Shown here piece after piece: positions 7,931 through 16,686 of a stretch of 64,000 nt of DNA. Under the pieces are notes generated by a model that searched no databases, had not been told where the DNA came from, and saw only the letters and a program-made list of their open reading frames with translations. Both the position numbers and the translations under genes were made by a program. Within the stretch, counting starts at the first letter, position 1. Each line of letters begins with the position of its first letter. The stretch comes from Enterococcus gilvus ATCC BAA-350 (GTDB taxonomy: Bacteria; Bacillota; Bacilli; Lactobacillales; Enterococcaceae): the NCBI RefSeq assembly GCF_000407545.1, contig NZ_ASWH01000001.1, positions 496,001 through 560,000 on the forward strand. Reading direction: 5' to 3'.

Positions 7931-8594
7931 AGAAATAACTCCTCCCTTTTTTACTGTTAGTCCTAAGTCTTATTTAGTCGGCAATGAGTTGTTGGAATTA
8001 GCAATGCTGACTGATCAGTACGCCAAAGAACATCACTCATCGATTTTTTTCGTTGCACCAGCTGCAGAATTAGTGAATGTCGTTCAAAATACTGAGCATG
8101 TGATTGTAACGGCACAGACGGCGGATGCAAAGGGATTAGGAAGAGGAATGGGGAGAACGCCGCTTGAATCCCTAAAAGCAAACGGGGTACAGGCGACATT
8201 CTTGAACCATATGGAGAACCAGTTAACAATCAAAGAACTAAGTTTGGCTATCACACGCGCGAAAGAGCTAGGGATCATTACGATCGTGTGTGCAGATACA
8301 CCTGAAGAATCACGAGCAGTAGCATTGATGGACCCGGATATCATTCTTTGTGAACCAGACCATTTAGTAGGGACCGGCACACTAAGCGACGAGGCATATA
8401 TTGCTGATACCATCGCTGCAGTTAGAGAAGTAAACCCTGATATTTTGATTATGGAGGGGGCTGGAATTACTTGCGGGGCTGATGTTCGTCGATTGCTTCG
8501 ATTAGGCGCACAAGGAACAGGAATATCCAGTACATTAGCTCTATCGGAAAATAAAAATGAATTATTAGCCGATTTGATGCACGCGTTAAAATAG
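7920..8594 (+). CDS. Triosephosphate isomerase-like sugar-phosphate isomerase
   Basis: A 224-residue TIM barrel resembling the short (archaeal-type) triosephosphate isomerases. The catalytic set appears intact: Lys in SPKSY, His in NHMEN, Glu in CEPDHLVGTG, and the phosphate loop GAGITCG. It lies between a sugar kinase and an aldolase, so it more likely isomerises a pathway-specific sugar phosphate than replaces glycolytic TpiA. LerI/EryH-type isomerases of tetrose pathways are a precedent for such divergent TIM proteins. RBS AAAGGAAAGGAGA lies in the kinase 3' end. Confidence 0.82.
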   Translation: MKREEITPPFFTVSPKSYLVGNELLELAMLTDQYAKEHHSSIFFVAPAAELVNVVQNTEHVIVTAQTADAKGLGRGMGRTPLESLKANGVQATFLNHMENQLTIKELSLAITRAKELGIITIVCADTPEESRAVALMDPDIILCEPDHLVGTGTLSDEAYIADTIAAVREVNPDILIMEGAGITCGADVRRLLRLGAQGTGISSTLALSENKNELLADLMHALK

Positions 8595-8619
8595 TGATGA
8601 ATATAGAGGGAGTGAAAAG

Positions 8620-9453
8620 ATGCCATTAGTAGATGGAAATCTGTTAGTTAGATTTATTCAAGAAAAAAAAGTGATGGGTGGAGCCTTTAACACGACCAAT
8701 CTGGAAACAACGGTGGGGATACTAGAAGCAATTGAAGAAACAAAAGTACCTAGTTTTATACAAATTGCCCCGTCCAATATTGGTTTAGCTGGATATGAAG
8801 GTATTGTAGAAATGGTTCAGCGAAAAGCAAGAAATATGGACACGCCAGTTGCCTTACATTTAGATCACGGGAAAAAGCTGGACGATTTTAAGGCAGCGGT
8901 GAGAGCAGGATTCAATTCAGTGATGATTGATGGCGCGGAATTTGATTTTGAAGAAAATATTCGATATACCAAAGCTGCCGTTGAGTTTGCAAAAGCCTAC
9001 GGAGTAACTGTTGAGGCGGAATTAGGAGCAATCAAAGGAAAAGAAGATGACCATGTTAGTGAGGCAGATTGTAAAACTAATCCAAAACAAGTGAAAGAAT
9101 TTGTTGAGCGGACCGGTTGTGATTTATTAGCAGTTTCTGTAGGGAATGTTCACGGAATGGATGAAGAGCCTTGTATTGATTTTGAATTATTAGAGAAAAT
9201 CGCTTCAGAATCACCAGTTCCTTTAGTTATTCATGGAGGCTCAGGTATCTCTCCGGAAGAATTGAAACGTATGAAAGATTATAATGTCGTCAAAGTAAAT
9301 GTGGCAAGTGAATTAAGGCAAAGTTATATCCAAAGTATCGGGCATGCTTATGATGAAAATCATGAAGAAGCCAACTTGATTGCTGTTCTAACAAATGCAA
9401 AAAATTCTGTACAACGAAAAACATTTGAGAAAATAAAAGAATTAAATCATTAA
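8620..9453 (+). CDS. Class II fructose-bisphosphate aldolase family protein
   Basis: A 277-residue zinc aldolase. Metal ligands are visible in ALHLDHGK, in VGNVHG and in VIHGGSGIS; phosphate-binding residues follow in KVNVASELR. It is of the FbaA/GatY/KbaY family and cleaves a ketose (bis)phosphate, giving DHAP and an aldehyde. It is the last gene of the glucitol-type PTS operon, and a long hairpin follows. The product of the upstream kinase and isomerase is its probable substrate; the exact sugar is not known. Confidence 0.9.
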   Translation: MPLVDGNLLVRFIQEKKVMGGAFNTTNLETTVGILEAIEETKVPSFIQIAPSNIGLAGYEGIVEMVQRKARNMDTPVALHLDHGKKLDDFKAAVRAGFNSVMIDGAEFDFEENIRYTKAAVEFAKAYGVTVEAELGAIKGKEDDHVSEADCKTNPKQVKEFVERTGCDLLAVSVGNVHGMDEEPCIDFELLEKIASESPVPLVIHGGSGISPEELKRMKDYNVVKVNVASELRQSYIQSIGHAYDENHEEANLIAVLTNAKNSVQRKTFEKIKELNH

Positions 9454-9475
9454 ACCTCTTAAATAAAACAAAAAT

Positions 9476-9525
9476 AATCCGTGGACTCTTTTAATGTGCT
9501 ATTAAAAAAGTCTGCGGATTCTTCA
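9476..9525 (+). terminator. Terminator of the glucitol-type PTS operon
   Basis: A 20-base arm at 9476-9495 pairs with 9501-9520 with one mismatch and two wobble pairs around a 5-base loop. The T-run after it (CTTCATTTAT) is weak, but the position fits an operon end. Confidence 0.75.
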
Positions 9526-9644
9526 TTTATAAAAAAAGTTGAGTATTTCAGCAAGAAATATTTGTATTAACGAAACGCTACCTATATGATTAAGAAAAGC
9601 TTTTTGTTGGAGAAAGAATATCCCCTCGTAAAGGAGAGAATAAG

Positions 9645-10757
9645 ATGAAAAAGTATAGAGTGATAATAGGATTGGCCTTCGCTTTGGTCCTTTTTGCCGG
9701 GTGCAAAAAGCCGACTCAGGATGAATTTTCTGAGGCACTGGCGGAACAAAGCAAAATGAATGCGGGCAACTATTCTCTGGTGATCGACAATGTCGAGATC
9801 AAGGGTGGCGATGAAGCTGATGCCCCTGCGCGAGCATCGATGGAGATGGCAGCTAAAATGATCAATGGAACGAAAATCTCTGGAGAGTATCTCAAGGATG
9901 ACGAGAAAGAATTGCTTGAGATGTCGATGAATGTTGAGCTGTTGGGTCAAAAGGTTCCAGTGAAATTCTTCATGGATCAAAAGAAAAAATCATTGTATAT
10001 GAGTACCGAGATGTTGTCTGAGATCAGTCAGATCGCGAAAGAATTTGGCTCTGAGGCGCCGATCAATGAAAGTGACCTTCAGAAGCTGAAGGGGAAATAT
10101 ATCCATATCGAAGAGAAGGATTTGGAGGACAAAGGGGCCAACAAGGCGAATACGGATGTGGTCAGCGGAGGGTTCAATTCGAAGCTCTTTAGAGAGTACG
10201 CGGAAACCTTGGACTCTGATTCTTTTGAGAAAAAGGACGACACGATCACACGGACCTTTACCAAGAAGGATATCCAAGGGTTCATCAAATATGCCAAAGA
10301 AAACGGCAATGCCGATGAGAAGAAAACGGCTAAAGACTTGGAGAAAAAGCTTGATGACCTAACCAAGTACGAGCAAACAGTCACCATCGACACGAAGAAA
10401 AATACGCAAAAAACAACCTTGAAGCTAGCAGCTAAGAACAATGGGACCACTGTATCTGCGGATGTGAAGATTGAGAATCAAGCAAAAAATTCGGACAAGA
10501 GCGTTGCGCTTCCGAAAAAAGCCGACACGGTCTCGACCGAAGAAGTGGAAAAAATCTTTTCTACGACAAAAGAAGAGAGTTCCCTCATTTCAGATGAAGA
10601 CTTCAATGATTTGCTTGACGCCATTCGAAGCGGGCAAACACAATTAACACAAACTCAGATCGACCAGCTCAAACGGACCTACAAACCTTATTTAACAGAA
10701 GAACAATACAAACAGTTAGAAGAAGCCTTGGATCAATCCATGCAGATGTCTGCTTGA
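9645..10757 (+). CDS. Uncharacterised lipoprotein
   Basis: A 370-residue predicted lipoprotein with the signal sequence MKKYRVIIGLAFALVLFAGC; the lipobox is LFAGC with Cys20. The mature part is very rich in Lys, Asp and Glu and contains beta-strand stretches such as YSLVIDNVEIKGG and KVPVKFFMDQ, resembling LolA/YcnJ-like surface lipoproteins in general character only. The C-terminal 50 residues look helical. No family is recognised. Flanked by terminators, so it is a single-gene unit with RBS GTAAAGGAGAG. Confidence 0.75.
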   Translation: MKKYRVIIGLAFALVLFAGCKKPTQDEFSEALAEQSKMNAGNYSLVIDNVEIKGGDEADAPARASMEMAAKMINGTKISGEYLKDDEKELLEMSMNVELLGQKVPVKFFMDQKKKSLYMSTEMLSEISQIAKEFGSEAPINESDLQKLKGKYIHIEEKDLEDKGANKANTDVVSGGFNSKLFREYAETLDSDSFEKKDDTITRTFTKKDIQGFIKYAKENGNADEKKTAKDLEKKLDDLTKYEQTVTIDTKKNTQKTTLKLAAKNNGTTVSADVKIENQAKNSDKSVALPKKADTVSTEEVEKIFSTTKEESSLISDEDFNDLLDAIRSGQTQLTQTQIDQLKRTYKPYLTEEQYKQLEEALDQSMQMSA

Positions 10758-10764
10758 TCCAGAA

Positions 10765-10797
10765 AGTCCGATCCTTCGAAGGATCGGGCTTTTTTTT
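10765..10797 (+). terminator. Rho-independent terminator
   Basis: AGTCCGATCC pairs with GGATCGGGCT around TTCGAA, followed by seven T. Confidence 0.9.
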
Positions 10798-10872
10798 GCG
10801 AATGAAAAAATAGGATCGGCGGCCTGTTTCTTGCTATAATGAAGAAATAATTATCAAAGAAGAGGTGGCAGG

Positions 10873-11565
10873 ATGAAAACGATTGGATTATTAGGTGGCA
10901 TGAGCTGGGAGAGCACAGTGACCTATTATACGCGGATCAATGAATTGATGAATGAAACCCTTGGAGGGCTGCATTCAGCAAAGATCAAATTGGCAAGTGT
11001 GGATTTTGAAGAGATCGAACGGTGCCAGGCGGCGAATGAATGGGAAAAAAGCGGTGAGATCCTGGGCAAAGAGGCCCAACGTTTGGAGCAGGCAGGCGCT
11101 GACTTTTTGGTGATCTGCACCAATACGATGCATAAAGTCGTGCCGCAGATCGCCGACTATTTAACGATTCCAATTTTGCATATTGCAGATGCGACGATCG
11201 CTGAATTACAGGTGAAGGGAATCAAAAAGGTAGCTTTGTTAGGGACGAAATATACAATGACGCAGGATTTTTACAAAAAGCGGCTTATCAATAGCGGAAT
11301 GGAGGTATGGATTCCGAATGAGGCGGAGATCGACACGATGAATCAGATTATCTTCGAGGAGCTGTGTCATGGAAAGATCGTGTCTGAATCGAAGGCCATG
11401 TTCGTTTCAGTGATAGAGGAAGCGATCGCGGCGGGAGCAGAAGGGGTGATTTTGGGCTGTACCGAGATCGGCTTGTTGATCCAGCAAGCGGATGCAGCGA
11501 TCCCTGTGTTTGATACGACGGAGATCCATTCTCAAAAGGCCGTCGAGCAAGCGCTGGCTGAGTAA
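10873..11565 (+). CDS. Aspartate/glutamate racemase family protein (YgeA-like)
   Basis: A 230-residue Asp/Glu racemase. The N-terminus KTIGLLGGMSWEST is typical of the YgeA/RacD group. The two catalytic cysteines are in VICTNTMHK and VILGCTEI. It interconverts amino-acid enantiomers in the cytoplasm, aspartate being the common substrate of the group, though broad specificity is known. A TATAAT at 10835-10840 and RBS AGAGGTGG precede it. The next gene starts ten bases after its stop and probably shares the transcript. Confidence 0.88.
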   Translation: MKTIGLLGGMSWESTVTYYTRINELMNETLGGLHSAKIKLASVDFEEIERCQAANEWEKSGEILGKEAQRLEQAGADFLVICTNTMHKVVPQIADYLTIPILHIADATIAELQVKGIKKVALLGTKYTMTQDFYKKRLINSGMEVWIPNEAEIDTMNQIIFEELCHGKIVSESKAMFVSVIEEAIAAGAEGVILGCTEIGLLIQQADAAIPVFDTTEIHSQKAVEQALAE

Positions 11566-11574
11566 GGGAAATCG

Positions 11575-12800
11575 ATGGTAAAGACGATTCTTTTTGCGCC
11601 AGCCACATTCAATTTAGCAGAGACGACCCGCATGATCGAGATTGCGAAGGTGCTGCGTCAGGAATATAACTGTATATTTTGCGGGTTTTCCGAAAGGTAT
11701 TCACCGCTGATCCAAGAGCTCGGCTTTGAATTTTCTTTGCTGAGCCCTAAATGGACGGCTCAGCAAGAAGCAGCGATCATGGCCTTCGATCAGGGAAAGA
11801 GCTTGAAAAATCCTTTCACAGAAACGATCGTCGCTGAACGTGTGGCAAGTGAAGGGAGGCTGATCCAGCAGACTGCGCCTTCGGTCATTGTGACCGGCAG
11901 CAATGTCACCATCTTCTTGTCGGCTCGGATCAAGGAGATTCCTCTCGTTTATGTAAAACCCGTGGCGCTGTCCCGTCCGCATATGAATCATAGGTCGGCT
12001 TGTGTGATCCCCAGCCAACTGAAGAAGACGTACCTTCCAGGGAAGCTTCTTTGGCATGGTTTTCTTGAGGTGACGAAGCGGCTGACGTGGAAACCTAGAG
12101 CCTTCAAAAAAGCGGCTCAACACTACGAACTTAAATTGCCTAAATATACATTGGAGATGCTGGATGGCGACCTGAATTTGATCACGACCTTGCCCGCCTT
12201 CACAGCAGAGCTGGATTTTCCCGCCAATTATCGTTCTGTCGGTCCGATATACGCCCATTTGCCTTATGAAATCCCCGAGCGCGCCCTTCAAGTGATCGAG
12301 ACAGCCCGCAGAAAGAAGAAGCAAGTGGTGTATTTTGCGATGGGCAGTTCAGGCGAGCGTTCGCTGATTGAAAAGGTGCTGCGCTACTTTGAAACGACTG
12401 AATTTGAAGTGATCGCGCCGATCAAAAGCTATCTTGAAGAGATGCCTACCGCCCGCAACATCCACGTGTTTGATTGGCTGCCGGCGTTTGAATTATCGAA
12501 GCACGTCGATTTTTCGGTGATCCACGGCGGAGAGGGAACTGTGCAGACCGCCTGCGCTTCTGGAAAACCCTTTATCGGCATCGGCTGTATGAACAAGAAG
12601 TCAATGTCGCCTACTGTGAAGCCTTTGGTAACGCCATCGCGCTTCCGCCTAATCGCTTGACCCCTCAAACATTGGATCATTGCATCCGTCGTTTGAGTAC
12701 CTGCGAGGTGCAAGAAAAAGCGCGAGAGATGCAGCAGTTGATGGTGCACGCAAAAGGAGCCCAGAACGCCGCAGAGCAGATCAAACAGGCCTATTTATAA
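11575..12800 (+). pseudogene. Glycosyltransferase family 1 (UGT/MGT-like), frameshifted
   Basis: The frame from ATG 11575 encodes a GT-B glycosyltransferase: LFAPATFNLAETTRMIEIAK at the start, a C-terminal donor domain with VYFAMGSSGE, FDWLPAFELSKHVDFSVIHGGEGTVQTA and GKPFIGIG. Around 12584/12585 the reading shifts. The listed frame runs on as nonsense to 12660, whereas the next frame continues the protein from LYEQEVNVAYCEAFGNAIALP to a TAA at 12798-12800. Insertion of one base (ATCGGC CTG instead of ATCGG CTG) restores a protein of about 408 residues. Either a real single-base deletion or a sequencing error. Confidence 0.85.
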
Positions 12801-12877
12801 GACAGCAAATTTTTTATTTTTATATAAATAACGAAATATCTTTTATATGGCATCCTTGGCTGAGAAAGCGTATAATC

Positions 12878-12902
12878 AATAATAATGAAAAACATTATTA
12901 TT
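12878..12902. repeat. Perfect AT-rich inverted repeat
   Basis: AATAATAATG and CATTATTATT form a perfect 10-bp dyad around AAAAA, 145 bases before the secreted DUF5648 protein gene. It is too A+T-rich for a terminator stem and has no T-run; it could be an operator in the 246-base promoter region 12801-13046. Confidence 0.4.
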
Positions 12903-13046
12903 TAAACAGAATAATCGTATGCACAAGGGGATATAAGCAGCAGAGAACGTTTTTCTTCATAATAAAAATGGGAAGCAGGTGTTTATTGTTTCGTGAGTTG
13001 ATTGGCAGGACCAAATGAAAAATCAAACGTGAAGGAGAAAAGGATC

Positions 13047-14207
13047 ATGAAGAAATGGGTAGCGAAATTTTTTGTTGCATCAGCAGTCTTGATTGGCGGT
13101 TCGATGCTCGTCCATGCTGAAAATGCAGAGGCAGGAACCTTGTTAAGGGTCTATAACCCGAATTCAGGGGAACATCATTACACAGAAAATACGAACGAGC
13201 GGAATCATTTAGTCAAAGTGGGTTGGCGCAATGAAGGCACTGCGTGGGAGACACCGGCAAAAGGGGCGGCTGTTTATCGGTTGTACAACCCGAACAACGG
13301 CGGTGATCACCATTACACGGTGAACGCAAACGAGAAAAATCACTTAGTCAAAGTCGGCTGGCGCTACGAAGGAATCTCTTGGCAGTCTGGCGGGAACATT
13401 CCTGTGTACCGACTCTACAATCCGAATGCGAAGACCGGCACACACCATTATACGCTGCATGCGTATGAAAAAGACCATCTAGTAAAGGTCGGCTGGCGGT
13501 ATGAAGGCGTCGGCTTCTATTCGACAAAGGCGTCTACTGGAAATCCGGGCGGCGGCAACTCGAACCAAGGCGTTCCTCCTAGAAAAGTCGATGTGAACAT
13601 CACGGGTGTCGGCGGCGTTGAACAAGGACAGCCAGGATCGTATCGCTATTTGTATTCCAATAAACCCTTCGATCAAGCTAATCTAGGCGGCAATGCGACA
13701 GTGGACTTTTCAGCAGATGTGGCGATGACAGGGAACAAGAGCGACTATGAAACACAATTCGTGATCGCCGGAAATGGGAAAGCTTGCGGTCAGATCGGGA
13801 TCAGCCTTCATTATCAAGCAGGCTCGGATGCGAACTTTGCCCAAGGCAGGATCAATACGACCAATATCAATTTCCCAGCAAATTCAGGCGTGATGGGTCA
13901 ACAGTATTACTCAGTCAATACGAACGCACCGCGGATCAACAATGGGCAATCGGTCCATTTACGCGTGAAATATTTTGCTTCTGGCTATATGCAGACATTT
14001 GTGAACAACAAGCTAGTCGGTCAATATAAAACCACCTTGAGCCCTGGCGGCGGCGCGTACATTTTGCATGATACGACGAATACGCCAGTCAGGATTCGCA
14101 ATTTGAAGGTCTTGAGAAATGGTGCCGATGTAACCAACAAAGGCTTCCCATCCTTCAAAGGCACGTCCTTTGACTTCTCAAACGGCTCGATATCTGGCGC
14201 TTATTAA
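13047..14207 (+). CDS. Secreted protein with DUF5648 repeats and a lectin-like C-terminal domain
   Basis: A 386-residue exported protein. The signal peptide ends near VHAENAEAG. Three tandem repeats of about 45 residues follow (LRVYNPNSGEHHYTEN, YRLYNPNNGGDHHYTVN, YRLYNPNAKTGTHHYTLH), each closing with HLVKVGWRYEG; this is the DUF5648 pattern seen in surface and lytic proteins. After a GNPGGGNSNQG linker, about 200 residues resemble a jelly-roll carbohydrate-binding fold (VDFSADVAMTG, GGGAYILHD). There is no LPXTG or membrane anchor. Start 13047 has RBS GAAGGAGAAAAGG. Confidence 0.82.
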   Translation: MKKWVAKFFVASAVLIGGSMLVHAENAEAGTLLRVYNPNSGEHHYTENTNERNHLVKVGWRNEGTAWETPAKGAAVYRLYNPNNGGDHHYTVNANEKNHLVKVGWRYEGISWQSGGNIPVYRLYNPNAKTGTHHYTLHAYEKDHLVKVGWRYEGVGFYSTKASTGNPGGGNSNQGVPPRKVDVNITGVGGVEQGQPGSYRYLYSNKPFDQANLGGNATVDFSADVAMTGNKSDYETQFVIAGNGKACGQIGISLHYQAGSDANFAQGRINTTNINFPANSGVMGQQYYSVNTNAPRINNGQSVHLRVKYFASGYMQTFVNNKLVGQYKTTLSPGGGAYILHDTTNTPVRIRNLKVLRNGADVTNKGFPSFKGTSFDFSNGSISGAY

Positions 14208-14218
14208 ACAAAAAAAGA

Positions 14219-14249
14219 CGATCCCCAACAAAAGGGGATCGCTTTTTTT
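14219..14249. terminator. Bidirectional terminator
   Basis: CGATCCCC and GGGGATCG form an 8-bp GC-rich stem with T-runs on both sides, between the converging DUF5648 protein and PTS IIC genes. Confidence 0.9.
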
Positions 14250-14251
14250 GT

Positions 14252-15598
14252 TTATTGTTTGGCTGTTTCTGCTTCTGTTTGTGCCATTTTCGCGGTGACG
14301 TGTTCATCAATGCGTAAGAAGGGCAAGTAGATGAAGACGCTGACGGCGATGATCAGTACTTGCAGGACAGAGGCACGCCAATCGCCGCCAGTTGCTAAGA
14401 AACCAGAGATGATCGGCGGGGTCGTCCAAGGGATCTGAACGACGACATGATTGATCAACCCAGCGGCAGTCGCAAAATAAGCAGTGACCAATGAGAAGAT
14501 CGGTGCCAGGACAAATGGGATGATCAGACTTAGATTAAAGACGATCGGCAATCCGAAGATGATCGGCTCGCTTATATTGAAAATAGCTGGTGTCACAGAC
14601 AGCTTCGCAAAGTCTTTGTAATCCTTCCGGCGACTGAAAATAAAGATCGCGATCAATAAAGCGATCGTATTTCCAGAACCGCCCATTACAGCAAAAGTAT
14701 CTTTAAAGGCCATGTTGATGATGTGAGGGATCTCCTCTTTGTTTGCGTAAGCCGCCATATTTTCCTGCATGTTTTGCAGCAAGAACGGATCAAGCAATGA
14801 ACCTGAGATCACGGCTTGGTGGATTCCGAAGCCGAAGAACAGATTCGCGATCGACGTGATCAAGACGAATCCCGGCAAACCAGTCGTTACATGACTCAAT
14901 GGCCCTGTGATCGCTTTGGTGATCAGACCGTTTACGTCCATGTTGAACAATTGATTGACTGCAAAAGACAAAATCGCAAAGCCTGTGACCGTGATCATGA
15001 TCGGGATCAGTACGTTGAAGGACTTCAAGACGGCTGGCGGAATATTTCCAGACAATTTGATCTGCAATTTTTCATTGGTGGACAACTTGATAAAGAGTTC
15101 TGTTGCCAATAACCCAACAAAGATCCCTACGAACATTCCAGATGCTCCGGTGTATGAACCTGGGATCACACCGGTCACTTCGATTGCTTTTGTCGCGTTT
15201 TCAGGCGTGAACATCATTTTCATCGGTGTCAACACCATAAATGTTGAGATGGATACTAAGACGGCTGCAATATGATTGGTATAATTTCTGCTGACACACA
15301 TATGATAAGAAACTGCAGCGACGACCAATATCGTTGTGATACTCAATGTCCCGTTGGCGATAGACATCCCGATTTCCTGAACTTTCGTCAGGGTAGCGGG
15401 GTTGACGATTTTCCCCATAAATCCTGTCGGCTCTAAAATGACGTAGTTGATCAGCGTCACGAAGCCGGCGAGCATCATGAACGGCATAAATGTCGCAAAG
15501 GCGTCACGTAATGTCCTCATGTGGATCTGATTGCCCAATTTTGTCGCGATGATGCCAAAGCGTTCAAAAATTTGTTCCTTTTTGTTTTTGTTCTCCAC
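14252..15598 (-). CDS. PTS cellobiose/lactose-family IIC component
   Basis: A 448-residue membrane transporter of the CelB/LicC type, with around ten hydrophobic segments and the family motifs AFATFMPFMMLAGF, FGFGIHQAVISG, GGSGNTIALL and ISEPIIFGLPIVFN. It moves beta-glucosides across the membrane together with IIB and IIA proteins, none of which is encoded nearby. I start it at the GTG at 15598 behind AAAAGGAGAAT; the open frame extends 36 codons further without an RBS. It faces the GntR gene and the GH1 gene that share its operator. Confidence 0.9.
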   Translation of the reverse strand: MENKNKKEQIFERFGIIATKLGNQIHMRTLRDAFATFMPFMMLAGFVTLINYVILEPTGFMGKIVNPATLTKVQEIGMSIANGTLSITTILVVAAVSYHMCVSRNYTNHIAAVLVSISTFMVLTPMKMMFTPENATKAIEVTGVIPGSYTGASGMFVGIFVGLLATELFIKLSTNEKLQIKLSGNIPPAVLKSFNVLIPIMITVTGFAILSFAVNQLFNMDVNGLITKAITGPLSHVTTGLPGFVLITSIANLFFGFGIHQAVISGSLLDPFLLQNMQENMAAYANKEEIPHIINMAFKDTFAVMGGSGNTIALLIAIFIFSRRKDYKDFAKLSVTPAIFNISEPIIFGLPIVFNLSLIIPFVLAPIFSLVTAYFATAAGLINHVVVQIPWTTPPIISGFLATGGDWRASVLQVLIIAVSVFIYLPFLRIDEHVTAKMAQTEAETAKQ

Positions 15599-15733
15599 GA
15601 TAGATTCTCCTTTTTGTGTTTTTAATACTAGAGCAGGTTCTGACCCAGTACCCTTAGAAAAATTAGTGTAAGCACTTACCTTGATTAAATAATAAAACGG
15701 ATTCACGTAAAAGTAAACAACTTTTTTTAAAAA

Positions 15734-15747
15734 TATATACTTTTATC
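15734..15747 (+). promoter_or_regulatory. Putative operator, copy 1
   Basis: TATATACTTTTATC lies upstream of the PTS IIC gene (minus strand). The identical 14-mer recurs at 16542-16555, and its 11-base core recurs inverted at 16600-16610. A cre-like TGTAAGCACTTAC lies at about 15666. It is the probable binding site of the GntR regulator encoded at 15791-16504. Confidence 0.55.
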
Positions 15748-15790
15748 AAAATAGGCAGAAAAAAAGAGCTGAAAGACTCAGCTCTTCCGA

Positions 15791-16504
15791 TTAGTTTTCC
15801 ATAAATACGGCTTCAAAAATAAAGTCTTGATACAAATGGCGAGTGATTGAATATTCAAAAGGAGTGCCATTGGCTAAGGAAACACTTTTTTCAATCTCGA
15901 TCATGAAGTCCCCAGCATTGATCCCTAAGATTTTCGCATCGAAGGCGTTTGCTAAAACCCCCTTCATCCATACATGAGAAGCATTGATCTCTAGATGGAG
16001 CTCGTCTCGGATATAGGAATAGACCGATTTTTTGAGATGCTTCGGTTCCAATCCCGGAATGATCGAAAGAGGCATGAAGGTTTGCTCCAAGGAATACGGC
16101 TTCTGATCCACAAAACGACTGCGGACGATGTTGTAGACATAGTCCTTTTCGCTCAACTGCAAGCTTTCCGCGACTTTTTTAGAAGGCAGCTCGATAGAAA
16201 ATGTATGGATCTCTGAATCAACATGTTCTTCTCCTACGACGCTCATCAGGCCTTCACTAGGGCCAAAGACCTTTGAATTGTCGATTGGTTTGCGGAGCAC
16301 TTCGGTGCCAAATCCGCTGCGACTATGGAGGACGCCTTCAGAGACGAGCATATCCAGGCCCTTTTTAACCGTCAGCTTGCTAGTGTCATAATGTTCAGCC
16401 AACTCAGTACCAGAAGGCAATTTTTCTCCGATCGCATAGGTCCCGTCCTCGACCTTGCGTTTTACATCTAAGTAGATTTCCATATATTTTGCGTTCTTTT
16501 TCAT
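15791..16504 (-). CDS. GntR family transcriptional regulator (UTRA domain)
   Basis: A 237-residue regulator. The winged-helix domain (about 1-70) contains VEDGTYAIGEKLPSGTELA and the recognition helix HYDTSKLTVKKGLDML. The UTRA ligand domain follows (YVYNIVRSRFVDQKPYSLEQ). It resembles BglR-type repressors of beta-glucoside genes. It lies between the PTS IIC and phospho-beta-glucosidase genes, each with the TATATACTTTT site nearby, so it probably controls both and itself. RBS CAAGGAGG precedes the ATG. Confidence 0.9.
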   Translation of the reverse strand: MKKNAKYMEIYLDVKRKVEDGTYAIGEKLPSGTELAEHYDTSKLTVKKGLDMLVSEGVLHSRSGFGTEVLRKPIDNSKVFGPSEGLMSVVGEEHVDSEIHTFSIELPSKKVAESLQLSEKDYVYNIVRSRFVDQKPYSLEQTFMPLSIIPGLEPKHLKKSVYSYIRDELHLEINASHVWMKGVLANAFDAKILGINAGDFMIEIEKSVSLANGTPFEYSITRHLYQDFIFEAVFMEN

Positions 16505-16541
16505 TTCAACCTCCTTGTTCCCATTAAAAGATATAAATAAT

Positions 16542-16610
16542 TATATACTTTTATCGGGTTTACGCAATGCTTTTACGGCGAAAAGAATCCTTTTTGTGCA
16601 AAAGTATATA
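16542..16610. promoter_or_regulatory. Putative operators, copies 2 and 3, between gntR and the GH1 gene
   Basis: TATATACTTTTATC at 16542-16555 is an exact copy of the site at 15734, just upstream of gntR. AAAAGTATATA at 16600-16610 is the same core inverted, facing the GH1 gene. Their placement fits regulation of both divergent transcripts by one GntR protein. Confidence 0.55.
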
Positions 16611-16686
16611 TTTTTAATAAAAAATCTATTCCATTTTATTGTAAGCGATGTTATGATGAAATGGCATTCAACAAGAGGAGGATATT

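Noticed and set aside
12680..13018. 112-codon open frame before the DUF5648 gene
   Set aside because: Its first part lies over the continuing glycosyltransferase frame and the rest over promoter DNA; no RBS and atypical composition.
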